Below are positions 6,589 to 15,596 of a DNA stretch of 47,962 bases, piece by piece. Within the stretch, counting starts at the first letter, position 1, and each line of letters begins with the position of its first letter. The notes below the pieces were generated by a model that was given only the letters and a program-made list of their open reading frames with translations, was not told the DNA's origin and did no database searches. The stretch is from Bacteroidales bacterium UBA3808 (GTDB taxonomy: Bacteria > Bacteroidota > Bacteroidia > Bacteroidales > Paludibacteraceae). The stretch spans positions 1-47,962 of the forward strand of contig DFEG01000031.1 in the NCBI GenBank assembly GCA_002369075.1, given 5' to 3'. A program made the translations under genes and the position numbers.

Positions 6589-7326
6589 CAGTCCTTTGAC
6601 ATGACTTTGTGCGGCAACGAACTCCTTGAGGTAGAAGGGTTCGTAATAGGCTAATCGCTGGTTGCTGATTGCTGATTGCTGACGGCTCTCCGCCAGCGTG
6701 CCCATGTACTGTGCCTCGGGTACTATCCCGGGTACGTAGTGCCAGTTGTCGGACTTCAGTACCGCCCGGCACTTAGCCGCTCCGTCGCCGAAGTAGAAAT
6801 AAGACCGTCCTTCAGACTGGCAGAGTACAGGCCGCTCGCGTTGCTCGCTGACAGAGTACAGACTGTCCTCACTCTCCACGACCACTGCCCGCGCCCGATT
6901 TTCCTTTGTACTTAGTACCTCGTCCCTTTGTACTGCCGTATAGACCTCCATTCGCCGGGCATCAATCATCGGTACCAACACTGCCGACGGCTGGTTGCAG
7001 ACTGCGGATTGCCGTCTCGCCGCCTCGCAGAGGATATCCAGAGTGGGGACGGGGATCAGCGGAAGGTCGAGCCCGTAGCAGAGACCTTTGGCGGTCGAGG
7101 TGCCGATCCGCAGGCCGGTATAACTGCCCGGGCCCTCCGAGAGCGCTATGCCCTCCGTCACGAGTCCCTGCTCGCGTGCAAAAGCGAGCAGCTCGGCAAT
7201 ATACAGAGGCAACAACCGTGCATGGTTGCTGCCTTCAGTGGATATACACTGTTTGAGCGGCGCGCCATCCTTGCAGATGGCGGCCGAACAAACAGATGTA
7301 CTACTTTCGATACATAAGATCGTCAT
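6583..7326 (-). CDS. tsaB: tRNA N6-adenosine threonylcarbamoylation protein TsaB
   Basis: TsaB is the ASKHA-fold partner of TsaD in t6A37 synthesis. The 247-residue protein begins MTILCIESST, and the family segments NHARLLPL and LSEGPGSYTGLRIGTSTAKGL are intact. It is somewhat longer than usual because at least four repeat-encoded stretches interrupt it: about residues 104-114 (QSAVCNQ), 131-142 (VQRDEVLSTK), 154-172 and 211-225 (QSAISNQ). The first and last encode almost the same peptide in the same frame. The stretch at 131-142 matches one found in AroB and in the HD protein. The conserved N-terminal half, which holds the TsaD interface in known structures, is largely free of them. It is 5 nt downstream of the OmpA-domain gene. 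Confidence 0.9.
   Translation of the reverse strand: MTILCIESSTSVCSAAICKDGAPLKQCISTEGSNHARLLPLYIAELLAFAREQGLVTEGIALSEGPGSYTGLRIGTSTAKGLCYGLDLPLIPVPTLDILCEAARRQSAVCNQPSAVLVPMIDARRMEVYTAVQRDEVLSTKENRARAVVVESEDSLYSVSEQRERPVLCQSEGRSYFYFGDGAAKCRAVLKSDNWHYVPGIVPEAQYMGTLAESRQQSAISNQRLAYYEPFYLKEFVAAQSHVKGLK
6655..6697 (-). repeat. In-frame heptamer array in tsaB (QSAISNQ copy)
   Basis: On the plus strand the units are GGTTGCT, GATTGCT, GATTGCT, GACGGCT. On the coding strand they are translated as QQSAISNQR. A diverged copy in the same reading frame occurs earlier in the same gene at 6988-7018. Confidence 0.75.
6813..6866 (-). repeat. In-frame repeat in tsaB with flanking CTGTACTCTG blocks
   Basis: On the coding strand CTGTACTCTGTCAG and CTGTACTCTGCCAG flank a short GC-rich core with a small palindrome (CGAGCAACGCGAG). 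The stretch encodes SLYSVSEQRERPVLCQSE. It falls in the variable second half of TsaB. Confidence 0.6.
6903..6936 (-). repeat. In-frame 33-nt GTACRAAGG element in tsaB
   Basis: The coding strand carries GTACAAAGGGACGAG followed by GTACTAAGTACAAAGG and encodes VQRDEVLSTKE, starting at residue 132. The same element, in the same frame, is in the HD gene (29898-29930) and in aroB (37090-37123). Confidence 0.75.
6988..7018 (-). repeat. In-frame heptamer array in tsaB (QSAVCNQ copy)
   Basis: Plus-strand units are GGTTGCA, GACTGCG, GATTGCC, GTCTCGC, a degenerate version of the array at 6655-6697. Translated in the same frame it gives RQSAVCNQPSA. Confidence 0.6.
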
Positions 7327-7331
7327 GAACC

Positions 7332-9260
7332 TTATTCGGATTTAACTTGTTCTATGTTAGCACCACCGGTAGAAGTGATGAAGAACTCTACACGACGGTT
7401 GCGGGCGCGTCCTTCCTCGGTCTTGTTGGTAGCGATTGGTTCGCGCTTGCCCTTGCCTTCGGCGGTGATACGTGTGCTGTCAATACCGCGCTTGAGCATC
7501 TCGTCGCGTACCGCATTGGCACGGCCGGCAGAGAGTTTGTTGTTGACTTTGTCTGAACCGCGGTTATCCGTGTGGCCGGTAATGCGGATGCAGACACCCG
7601 GGTTGTCCTTCAAGAACTGGTACAACTCTTCCAGAGCCGGCTTGGACTCCTCCATGAGCGAGGTCTTGCCATAAACGAAGAGCAGGTTGTGGAGTATCAC
7701 CTTCTGACCGGCTTTGATCGGTTTGAGAACGACGTGCAGCGAGTCATATACAGACGGAACGGCTTGCTCGAAGTCCTCGTAACCGGTGCGGCTGATGCGG
7801 AGGGTGTACGAACGGCTCTTGTCTAACATCTCGCGCAGGTAGCCGGCAGTGTCGGTATGGAGCGTCATGAGGCTGTCACCGGTGTGGGTGTCATACAGTC
7901 TTACGGGGGCAGCAACAGGGGATCCCGTTGCCTCGTTGGTAACCAGCAGACGGAACCATGGACGCGGACGTACCTCCAGGACTACGCTGTCCAATGCACC
8001 GTGTTCGGTAACCGAGACAGAGTCGGTGGCTGGGAAATAGAGACCGTCGGTAGCGGAGATAACATACTCGCCCGGATGCGTACGCATGTACAGTTCGCTA
8101 TTCTCAATATCGCGCTCGATGGTTGCGTCTTTCGCCTTCTCGTAGATGGATACGTGTACTTTCGCCGGCTCTTTCGTCTCGGCGTCCACGACAGCGATGT
8201 GCATGTATGACGGGTCGAGATAGATGGACGCCGGTTCGGGTTTGGCAATCTTCGGGTAGAAGTTGAAATGGTAAGCCAGTTTGATACCTGCGTCAAAATA
8301 ACCCAGACCCTTGGCATAAGTCTTTGTGGCGGAAAGCACATCCACCTTCGCCACCTCGGTGGAGGACGGCGGAGTGACGTCGATCAGCGACTTGGCTGTA
8401 GCCTTGTTCTTGAAATTGTTATAGACGCAGTAGTTGGCGAATGCACCCAAACCGAGCGAATGACCGTTCTTGAAACGCCACTCATAACCGATTTCGGCGG
8501 TCAGCATGACATTGATGGAGAACTGGTTTCCGTTGTCCGAACCGTTGAGTTGGTACTGGTTGTCCGCCAGTTTGCCGGTGAGCACCTCGTCCGTTACGTG
8601 TACGCCGTAGTCGGTGAAGTGGGCATCGATAGTCGTGGTCTCATCTTTGCGGATAGACTGCTTGTACGGCGTATAAACAGGGAGCATGAATTTCGGACCG
8701 ACATTGAAGAACAGACCGTTCTCATGGATAAGGGAGAACATGACCGGTACCTCCAGTTGGATCTGTCCGTCATTCTCCTTGATGTCCTGTGCGCGTACGG
8801 TGTAATCTACATTGTCACCCTCGCCGGTAGGCATGGAGTAGGTGGTGTCCACCGCGGTGCGCATGCCGGACTGTGAGTAACCGATCCCCACACCGGTGAT
8901 GATACCCAGATCCATCGGCATGCCTTGTTTGGACCAGTAGTGCGCGTACTGCAGATCCAGAATGACGTCTCCTCCGACATTCCAGTTGCCGCGCTGCAGA
9001 TTATGCAGCAATCCTGCGGCACCGCCGCGGAGACCGATAGTGAAACGGTCGTACCCCTTGCGTTTGGCAATCCCGTTGATGGAATCCTGAGCGAGAGAAT
9101 CCGCATGGGCGGTGGCTGCGCTGTCCAGCTCAAGCACATCGAAATCAGCCGTTTTGATGGTATCTACCTTGACCGGGGCTGCGGAGTCCGTGTGCTGAGC
9201 AAACGAAGAGGATGCTATTAACAGTGTAGCTAAAGCTAACATGATTTTATTAGTTTTCAT
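7332..9260 (-). CDS. Outer-membrane beta-barrel protein with C-terminal OmpA domain
   Basis: The 642-residue protein starts with a signal peptide (MKTNKIMLALATLLIASSSFA, cut before Q). About residues 60-340 look like an outer-membrane beta-barrel with alternating hydrophobic strands and aromatic ends. Two small beta-sandwich, carboxypeptidase-regulatory-like segments follow (about 345-430 and 430-520). An OmpA peptidoglycan-binding domain closes it (about 525-635), with GHTDNRG near residue 561 and the NRRVEF motif. It should tie the outer membrane to peptidoglycan. PorE of the T9SS also ends in an OmpA domain, but PorE has TPR and WD40 parts rather than a barrel, so I do not call it PorE. 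A full AGGAGG (9268-9273) lies 7 nt before the ATG, which is uncommon in this phylum. Confidence 0.85.
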   Translation of the reverse strand: MKTNKIMLALATLLIASSSFAQHTDSAAPVKVDTIKTADFDVLELDSAATAHADSLAQDSINGIAKRKGYDRFTIGLRGGAAGLLHNLQRGNWNVGGDVILDLQYAHYWSKQGMPMDLGIITGVGIGYSQSGMRTAVDTTYSMPTGEGDNVDYTVRAQDIKENDGQIQLEVPVMFSLIHENGLFFNVGPKFMLPVYTPYKQSIRKDETTTIDAHFTDYGVHVTDEVLTGKLADNQYQLNGSDNGNQFSINVMLTAEIGYEWRFKNGHSLGLGAFANYCVYNNFKNKATAKSLIDVTPPSSTEVAKVDVLSATKTYAKGLGYFDAGIKLAYHFNFYPKIAKPEPASIYLDPSYMHIAVVDAETKEPAKVHVSIYEKAKDATIERDIENSELYMRTHPGEYVISATDGLYFPATDSVSVTEHGALDSVVLEVRPRPWFRLLVTNEATGSPVAAPVRLYDTHTGDSLMTLHTDTAGYLREMLDKSRSYTLRISRTGYEDFEQAVPSVYDSLHVVLKPIKAGQKVILHNLLFVYGKTSLMEESKPALEELYQFLKDNPGVCIRITGHTDNRGSDKVNNKLSAGRANAVRDEMLKRGIDSTRITAEGKGKREPIATNKTEEGRARNRRVEFFITSTGGANIEQVKSE

Positions 9261-9277
9261 TGTGCTACCTCCTATTC

Positions 9278-12200
9278 TTATTTAACAATATAACGTAGGG
9301 TTGTCTTCATGCTGTCATTACTCAGCTCTACCATGTAGAAACCGTTAGCCTCTGCGGCTTTCACCGTGAAGCGGGTTTGTCCGCAGATGGTGTAAGAGTT
9401 CTGTAGCATTCCGTCTGCCGTGTAGATACGGATCAGGTTGTTCTGCTCCGGATCCAGGTTGACGATCTGTATATCCTCACCCGGTCGTGCCAGCGACGGC
9501 ATGAGAGCAGGAGCGGCAGCTGCGCCGGAGACGGTGTGGTGTTTGGTCTCGCCCTTGGCTCCGCAATCACTGCCGTCGGTAGGCGGAATATTGATGACGG
9601 CATAATACGTACCGGCATCCAGTACCTCGCCGTTCGGCTTGCAGTAATAGTAACCGTGGCCTAAGAACTTGTCGGCAGGACTATCCTCCATGAACCAGCT
9701 TACCAGTGCCGTGTCACCTTTGAAATCAAGTGTGTCTGCCAGCAGTTTGTTGATCTCCAGACGGTTGATCATCAACAGGCGGTCGCTGTACTTGGATACC
9801 AGTTCGAGGGTATCGTTGTACGGGTGGTTGACCGTGAGGTGGAGATACGCGATACTGTCGCCCATGTTCGTGAACGGATAGGAGACGGAATCAAGCGTGG
9901 AAGACAGGTAAGTCGAGTCTTCCCATGTGTAGGTGTTGCATGCGGTAGCCTCCGTCGTGTCGCGGACAACATGCTTGTACAGCACCTCAAACGTCTCACC
10001 GCACTCCGTGAGCAGAGTGTATTGCAGGTTGAGAAGCTCCGATGCAATCGGTGCAGCCGGCAATGCACGGTAGTTTGTACCATCGGTGCTGTATTGCCAT
10101 GCGAGGCTGCTGACAGCCTTGACGGTGTCGGTCTTGTCGGCTGTATAGTGCTTTGTGAGCCAGAGGGTAGCCAGTGTTACATCCAGCACCTTGCCGCGTT
10201 CGATGACAGGCATTGAGTCTGCTGCAATCTCCTCTACCGTATAGGTCTTCGGATCGCGGAGAACGAAAGCGTGTACTACGCAGATGGAGTCATAAACCAC
10301 TGCGCGGACGGAGTCTTTGAGGTCAGTGATGGTATCGTTCCATGTCATATCGGCATCGATGATATGACCGAGGGTGTCGGTGCCCTGACATACGAAGAGG
10401 TTGGCAGTGCCATAGACGGTGTTACGCGGTGCTTTGTCAATGAGCTCGATCCAGATATGGGTCGTCTGAGCCGACTGGTAGTCGATGAACATCTCGCCGG
10501 GCCATCCGGACAGGGCGATGAAATCACGCGATATATCCTTGGTCAGGCTGTTGTTGGCTGTTACCTGACGGGTGATGTTCAACTGGGCGGATTCGTCGCA
10601 GTCGAAATACAGCTTGGCGGAACTGCTTGCTGCCTGGTCTGACCAGTTGTCGATATGCAGACGAAGGTCTTTGTTCTCGGGGATCTTGTTCTGATCCAGT
10701 GATACGGCGTACCAGGTCTGCTGGTCTTTCGGATTCACGTTGCCGTGCTCCCAGTCGAAGGCCATTGCGTTGAGACAGTTGTTATCCGTTCCTTTGTGCT
10801 GTTTCATGTCTATGCGTACCTTCAGGTCATTGTCGGTCTTGAGGCGTACATAGAAGGTAATCGAGTCTTTCGTTACGAAACGGTGGAGCATGCTGTCAAT
10901 GAAATCCGGAGCGGTCTCCGCCAAAGAGAGGTTGAATCCTGCCTTCTTGGCACCACGCTCTATGAGTTCGCGCAGCGGCTTGGAGCCCTGATAGTGCTTT
11001 CCGGCTCTGTTGATGGTGCGTTTGCGAACCGGCATCTGGAACGTCATCGTATCTTGGAGCGTAGCGGTACCCTCGATAGTAGCGGTGCCGTTCAGCTCAT
11101 AGACGAAGCGGGCAGAATCGGTATAGGTGTAGTTGTTCTGCATGTACGGCAGGCATACCATGTACCAGTGGTTCTGGTTGTCACCCGGTACGACGTAATC
11201 CACGTTCGGTACGAGCAATGTGGCTTTCTGTTGTGCCGGATCGGGAGTAGTGATGGTCTCGTAGTCGGCAAAAGTGGTCTTGAACACAAGAGTGTCCGTT
11301 GTCTTCACTTTGACATAGAGCTCTACATCGCCCAGACCATATACGGCCTGTGCCGGAAAACTATGCTGACGTACTTCACCTTTCGGTGAGCGGATAGATC
11401 CGCGGCCCTGAATGAGGTTGACATCTGACAGCAGACCGTCGTAAACCTCCACGGTAATATCTGCCGTATGGGTGCCTACGTTCTTGGTAAATCCATGGAT
11501 GCTCTTGCCCCAGAGAGTCTGATCTTTCTTCCAGTCAGCAGTTTTGATCTTATACCACATCTCGGTGTTAGCACCCTGCTCAATGGTCTTACCCAGAAGG
11601 AGAGGGAGCGCGTCTGCGCGGGTGTTACCGCTGAAGGCTTTGACCAGCTCGGCGCGGAACTGGAAGTCTGCGCCGCCGGCGGGACGGGTCACGCGGAGGA
11701 TAATCGAGTCCTTCTTGAGAACCTGCTCGAACGTACCGGCAGGAATCGTATCCTTGTAGTGCTGGTTGGCTTTGAGTGCCTGGCTCTTGGTCATCATGTT
11801 CTTCACGATCGGGAAGGCAAAAGCACCCTCGGCTTTGATTGTCTGGGCGGCACCCAGATTGATCAGGTGTGCTACCGGTTTTACTTTCTCGTCCAGATTG
11901 CGGACGAGGTCGATCTCCGATTTCGGGATGATGTACCATGCGGTATCCGCCGTCTGGGTATAGAGGCTGTCCCAGTGGAGCGGGATGAGCGTCAGACCGG
12001 CAGCTTGGATGGTGTCAAACGGCTCTACAGCCAGTGTGTCTGCCCAGAAACGGAGGGAGGTCGTACCTTGCAGGTTCACATAGACCATGCTGTCGTTTAC
12101 TACCTCGAACGAACTGTTCCGGATAGTGACATCCTTGGTGGCCTGTGCGGCGAGCTTGAAGTTCTGGATGGACGGAGCGTCTCCGATAGGACAGGTGTAC

Positions 12201-14293
12201 GCTACTTGGATAACACCCTTGCACTCCTGGTTGTCGCGGTTCTGCAGGTGGAGTTTCAGGTCATTACCCTGCTGCATCACATCTCGCAGATCCACGATAT
12301 ACCACAGGTTGGCGTTGGCTGCCTGGGTGTTTCCGGTCTGCCAGTTGAACGGGATAGCGGAGGCGCAGCTTGCACCTTCGGCTTCCTCGGTCAGACGGAC
12401 GATGAGCGCGATGTCTTCGTTTGTGATGACGCGCACATAGATCTCGTCCTGTACGATGTTCTCAAACAGGTTGCGGGAGAGCGATTTGCTGTACGTGCCG
12501 TTCGGCGCGATGGTGAGGGAACGGCTCTGGTTCTCGATGGAATCGGGGCACTCAAGCGACAGCTCGGCTTTGATGGTCACGGTATTGGTGGTGCTCAGAT
12601 TCTGTACATATACGGTCGGGAACTTGGCGGCCTGCTCGCGTACTTCATTCATGTTGACGCGGTACCAGACGGTGTCGCCGCCGTTCTGCTTGACACCTTC
12701 CGCCCAGTTGAAATCAACGGCGTTCAGACACGTGGTGTCGGCTACGGCTTTTCTGGGAGCATCTACTGTATCTGCCCAGAAACGGATGTCCTGACTGGTC
12801 TCCAGACCAATCCACACGGTGTCGGGCATCATGGCGTAGGACGAATAGCCCATGCGGCGCGTGACGGTGTCGCCGGCAGCGACGGAACGGGTGATCTCCT
12901 GCAGGTCGATGTAGGGGCAGGAGAATGCCATGGACGCCTTGACGGTAGCCTGTGAACCGCCCGGGTTAACGACATACACCATAATATCTTTCAGGTTGTT
13001 GCGTGCGTCGGCTACATTGATGGCGTACCACTGGGTGGTGCGGGCTTCCTGGCTATGACCGGTCTCCCAGTTGAAATCGATGTTGGTCTTGCAAGCCTTA
13101 CCCTCGCGGACGTGTTTGAAGCGTCCGTAGAAGTTAACCGGCCGGTCGGTGATGGTGAGCAGGTAGATGGAATCTACGCCGTCCTTCATACCCTCGAGCA
13201 TGTTCTTCTTGTAAACCACGATCTCTTCCTCGCCCAGAGCCAGTACGTATTCCGTGTTGCTGGTACCGTAAGCCGGACGCTCGAAAGCCATCTTGATCGT
13301 CATCTTGGCGGTATCGGTTCCTTCGTTGCGGTAGGTGAACTCCGGCTCGTACTTGGCGATAGAGTCCATGTCCGCTACGCTGATACGGTAGAGGGTCTTG
13401 CCGGCGGGGATGACGAGAGTATCCGTCACATGGAGATTAATCTCTCCGGTGATGCCGGCTGCGGCCATGTCTGCCGGAGCAGGGATGACGGCGGTAGAGG
13501 GTTGTGCTGCGCGCTCTACGAGAATCGATACCTGCGACTCTACGTTCTCGATACCGAAATACAGTTCATCCGGCTGCACGTTGTTGATCATGCTGCGCGG
13601 GATGGTGTCGATGACAGCCTCACCCGGAGCCAGCGTATAGGTACGCTTGGTCGTACCGGAGGACGGGCAGTCGAGCGACTGGCCTACCTTCAGGTTGACG
13701 GTGGCTGAACCGGTGTTGGTGAGCGTCACTTTGGCGTCGTAGCCGTCAATGGCGGTCACGTCCTTGATCGGCTTGAGGCTTACTTTCCACCATGCCGAGT
13801 AACTCGGGTTCTGTACTGCCACGGTGTTCCAACTCAAGGTGCGGGCGTCCTTGCAGGTCTCATCCAGATCGGCGGCCTCAAAGACTTTGGCACTCAGTTT
13901 GATTGTGCCGTTGGTTGTCAGAGTCAGATAGATTTCTTTCTGTTTGAGCGTGACTAACATTTTGGCGTTAGCCGTGTAGGTTTTGTACTGACGGGCGGCA
14001 ATCGTGTAATCTTTCGATTCCGTCTGTCCCGCTACGTTCGCCTGCATGCTTACGTCAACAGAGGTACCTACCGTGTTGCTCGGGTTGGTCAGGTACAAGG
14101 TCAGAGACGGATTTTCCTCCTCGTACAGGGGAGCCAGATCCACGCGGTACCACGCGGTGCCGCCATCGTGAGTAATTCCCTTGTCCCAATCAAACTCCTT
14201 GGCATTAGCTTTGGTACTGCCATCGTTGCGTCCGATAGCCATCGTAAAGACGGTCATCATCGACGCCATGGCAAGTAGTAGTAACTTTTTCAT
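9278..14293 (-). CDS. Large secreted multi-module protein with T9SS C-terminal sorting domain
   Basis: The 1671-residue protein has an N-terminal signal peptide (MKKLLLLAMASMMTVFTMA). About ten modules of 120-150 residues follow, each opening with a tryptophan motif of the form F(D/N)W..G...Q......WY.V and often closing with (I/L)RFWADT. The openings are near residues 33, 155, 300, 408, 531, 651, 771, 904, 1031 and 1181. A CNTYTWEDSTY segment lies near 1470. The last 70 residues (about 1600-1671) look like a type A T9SS sorting domain (GEDIQIVNL, IRIYTADGM, GFYMVEL, basic end). The modules look like beta-sandwiches, so an adhesive or structural surface role is inferred; no catalytic motif was seen. 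It precedes the OmpA gene by 17 nt. Confidence 0.75.
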   Translation of the reverse strand: MKKLLLLAMASMMTVFTMAIGRNDGSTKANAKEFDWDKGITHDGGTAWYRVDLAPLYEEENPSLTLYLTNPSNTVGTSVDVSMQANVAGQTESKDYTIAARQYKTYTANAKMLVTLKQKEIYLTLTTNGTIKLSAKVFEAADLDETCKDARTLSWNTVAVQNPSYSAWWKVSLKPIKDVTAIDGYDAKVTLTNTGSATVNLKVGQSLDCPSSGTTKRTYTLAPGEAVIDTIPRSMINNVQPDELYFGIENVESQVSILVERAAQPSTAVIPAPADMAAAGITGEINLHVTDTLVIPAGKTLYRISVADMDSIAKYEPEFTYRNEGTDTAKMTIKMAFERPAYGTSNTEYVLALGEEEIVVYKKNMLEGMKDGVDSIYLLTITDRPVNFYGRFKHVREGKACKTNIDFNWETGHSQEARTTQWYAINVADARNNLKDIMVYVVNPGGSQATVKASMAFSCPYIDLQEITRSVAAGDTVTRRMGYSSYAMMPDTVWIGLETSQDIRFWADTVDAPRKAVADTTCLNAVDFNWAEGVKQNGGDTVWYRVNMNEVREQAAKFPTVYVQNLSTTNTVTIKAELSLECPDSIENQSRSLTIAPNGTYSKSLSRNLFENIVQDEIYVRVITNEDIALIVRLTEEAEGASCASAIPFNWQTGNTQAANANLWYIVDLRDVMQQGNDLKLHLQNRDNQECKGVIQVAYTCPIGDAPSIQNFKLAAQATKDVTIRNSSFEVVNDSMVYVNLQGTTSLRFWADTLAVEPFDTIQAAGLTLIPLHWDSLYTQTADTAWYIIPKSEIDLVRNLDEKVKPVAHLINLGAAQTIKAEGAFAFPIVKNMMTKSQALKANQHYKDTIPAGTFEQVLKKDSIILRVTRPAGGADFQFRAELVKAFSGNTRADALPLLLGKTIEQGANTEMWYKIKTADWKKDQTLWGKSIHGFTKNVGTHTADITVEVYDGLLSDVNLIQGRGSIRSPKGEVRQHSFPAQAVYGLGDVELYVKVKTTDTLVFKTTFADYETITTPDPAQQKATLLVPNVDYVVPGDNQNHWYMVCLPYMQNNYTYTDSARFVYELNGTATIEGTATLQDTMTFQMPVRKRTINRAGKHYQGSKPLRELIERGAKKAGFNLSLAETAPDFIDSMLHRFVTKDSITFYVRLKTDNDLKVRIDMKQHKGTDNNCLNAMAFDWEHGNVNPKDQQTWYAVSLDQNKIPENKDLRLHIDNWSDQAASSSAKLYFDCDESAQLNITRQVTANNSLTKDISRDFIALSGWPGEMFIDYQSAQTTHIWIELIDKAPRNTVYGTANLFVCQGTDTLGHIIDADMTWNDTITDLKDSVRAVVYDSICVVHAFVLRDPKTYTVEEIAADSMPVIERGKVLDVTLATLWLTKHYTADKTDTVKAVSSLAWQYSTDGTNYRALPAAPIASELLNLQYTLLTECGETFEVLYKHVVRDTTEATACNTYTWEDSTYLSSTLDSVSYPFTNMGDSIAYLHLTVNHPYNDTLELVSKYSDRLLMINRLEINKLLADTLDFKGDTALVSWFMEDSPADKFLGHGYYYCKPNGEVLDAGTYYAVINIPPTDGSDCGAKGETKHHTVSGAAAAPALMPSLARPGEDIQIVNLDPEQNNLIRIYTADGMLQNSYTICGQTRFTVKAAEANGFYMVELSNDSMKTTLRYIVK

Positions 14294-14330
14294 GAAATTT
14301 GAAAGTTTTAAATTAATAATTCAGTTATCT

Positions 14331-15596
14331 TTATTTATCTATGATTTGTCCTAAGACATTGTATTTCTTGTCGTCCACCAGGATAATCAGCTCTCCGTTG
14401 ACCATCTGTTTGCGGGCTTTGCGGCTGCCGCTGATCTCCTCTGTGCCCGTCGGGTTGAGGACGGTGATGTAATAGCGGACGGTGCAGGCATTGGGCTGGG
14501 TGGTCTCAACGACCGTGTCGCCGTACGCACGCAGCACGAAGCCCGAGCTGTGTACATATCCGCGGCGGAGTTCGGACTCTTTCACCGTCACGGTGTCGTG
14601 GCGTTCGTCTTTCGTGAAGGTTATGTCTATATCCTGTATCTGCAGGGTGTCGCGGTTGACCCAGAGTGTGTCCGTGAATACCGTATCCGTAGTATAGGTA
14701 CGGTGGTTGAGGGTGAGTGTTTTACCCTCGCAGGTGGTCTGTATGTAAGGCGGCAGCGGGTCTGCATACTTGGGGTTGTTGTAATACCGAACCCTTCCGG
14801 CAACGCCTTGCGCGTGCCGCACGTGTACCCACAGATCCTGTTGTGTCACCCGCGCCTGCGCCAGTACGGCGGAGTCGGGGAAGAACACATGGAGCGAGTC
14901 GCTTAGCGTAGTACTGCCTACGGTATCTCCCTCGCAGCCGCCTAAGGTGAGCCATACCTCAGCCGGTTCGACGGGCTGGCTCGCTTTCTTGGGTTTGTGC
15001 TTCCATTGGAGGAACGCTTTGCCGCGTGACGACAGGGAGCTGTACGGCAGGCGGTACACGTTCTCCTCCTCGCTGCACACATACGTCATCCCGGGGCGCA
15101 TCTCCAACGCATCGGAGCAGGTGGAGTGCGGACCTTGGTCGTAGGGATAGCAATAGACCTGGCCCGTTCCGCCATGCGCCGTGTGTACATGGATATGCGG
15201 TGTGATTCCTGACAGGAAAGTTGAAAGCGCGCCCATTTCCTCCAGTTTCTTGTTCAGCTCCTCCACATCCATCTCTGCCATGTTGTTAGGTCCGATCGTC
15301 ATGGAGAAAGTAGGTTCGGTACTGGTGCAGAACGCATATACATCCATCACGACTGAGTCGCTTGAGAACCAATAAGCAGTCATTCCCTGTTTCAGATCGT
15401 CGATGGTGGCGGTGAACCACACCGGTTCCGTCATGACGGAGTCTATCGGAAAAGCGAAAGCGAACGAGTTGTACTTGCACTCGCAATAATGATCCGGTGC
15501 ATCAAACAGCGCGTCGTACATGTCGCACGGCTCCGCTGCTCTCGCTACGAGCGACAGCGTCATCAGTATCCCTATGACTAAATTTCTACTGCTCAT
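14331..15596 (-). CDS. Secreted protein of unknown function (421 residues)
   Basis: The chosen start is the ATG at 15596; the longer frame begins only with TTG. The start overlaps the end of the upstream gene by 11 nt, which suggests translational coupling. A signal peptide is visible (MSSRNLVIGILMTLSLVARA). The N-terminal half has several cysteines and the His-rich string HIHVHTAHGG near residue 142. The rest is beta-rich with many Thr/Val/Asp repeats (TDTVFTDTLWVNRDTLQIQ). The C-terminus carries the short motif NGELIILVDDKKYNVLGQII, shared in form with the 898- and 3051-residue proteins. No known domain is recognised. Export and surface location are inferred from the signal peptide and context. 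Confidence 0.7.
   Translation of the reverse strand: MSSRNLVIGILMTLSLVARAAEPCDMYDALFDAPDHYCECKYNSFAFAFPIDSVMTEPVWFTATIDDLKQGMTAYWFSSDSVVMDVYAFCTSTEPTFSMTIGPNNMAEMDVEELNKKLEEMGALSTFLSGITPHIHVHTAHGGTGQVYCYPYDQGPHSTCSDALEMRPGMTYVCSEEENVYRLPYSSLSSRGKAFLQWKHKPKKASQPVEPAEVWLTLGGCEGDTVGSTTLSDSLHVFFPDSAVLAQARVTQQDLWVHVRHAQGVAGRVRYYNNPKYADPLPPYIQTTCEGKTLTLNHRTYTTDTVFTDTLWVNRDTLQIQDIDITFTKDERHDTVTVKESELRRGYVHSSGFVLRAYGDTVVETTQPNACTVRYYITVLNPTGTEEISGSRKARKQMVNGELIILVDDKKYNVLGQIIDK

Noticed and set aside
11468..12955. 495-codon plus-strand open frame inside the 1671-residue secreted protein gene
   Set aside because: Shadow of the coding strand; no start context, signal or domain, while the minus-strand frame is continuous and has clear repeats and a sorting domain.
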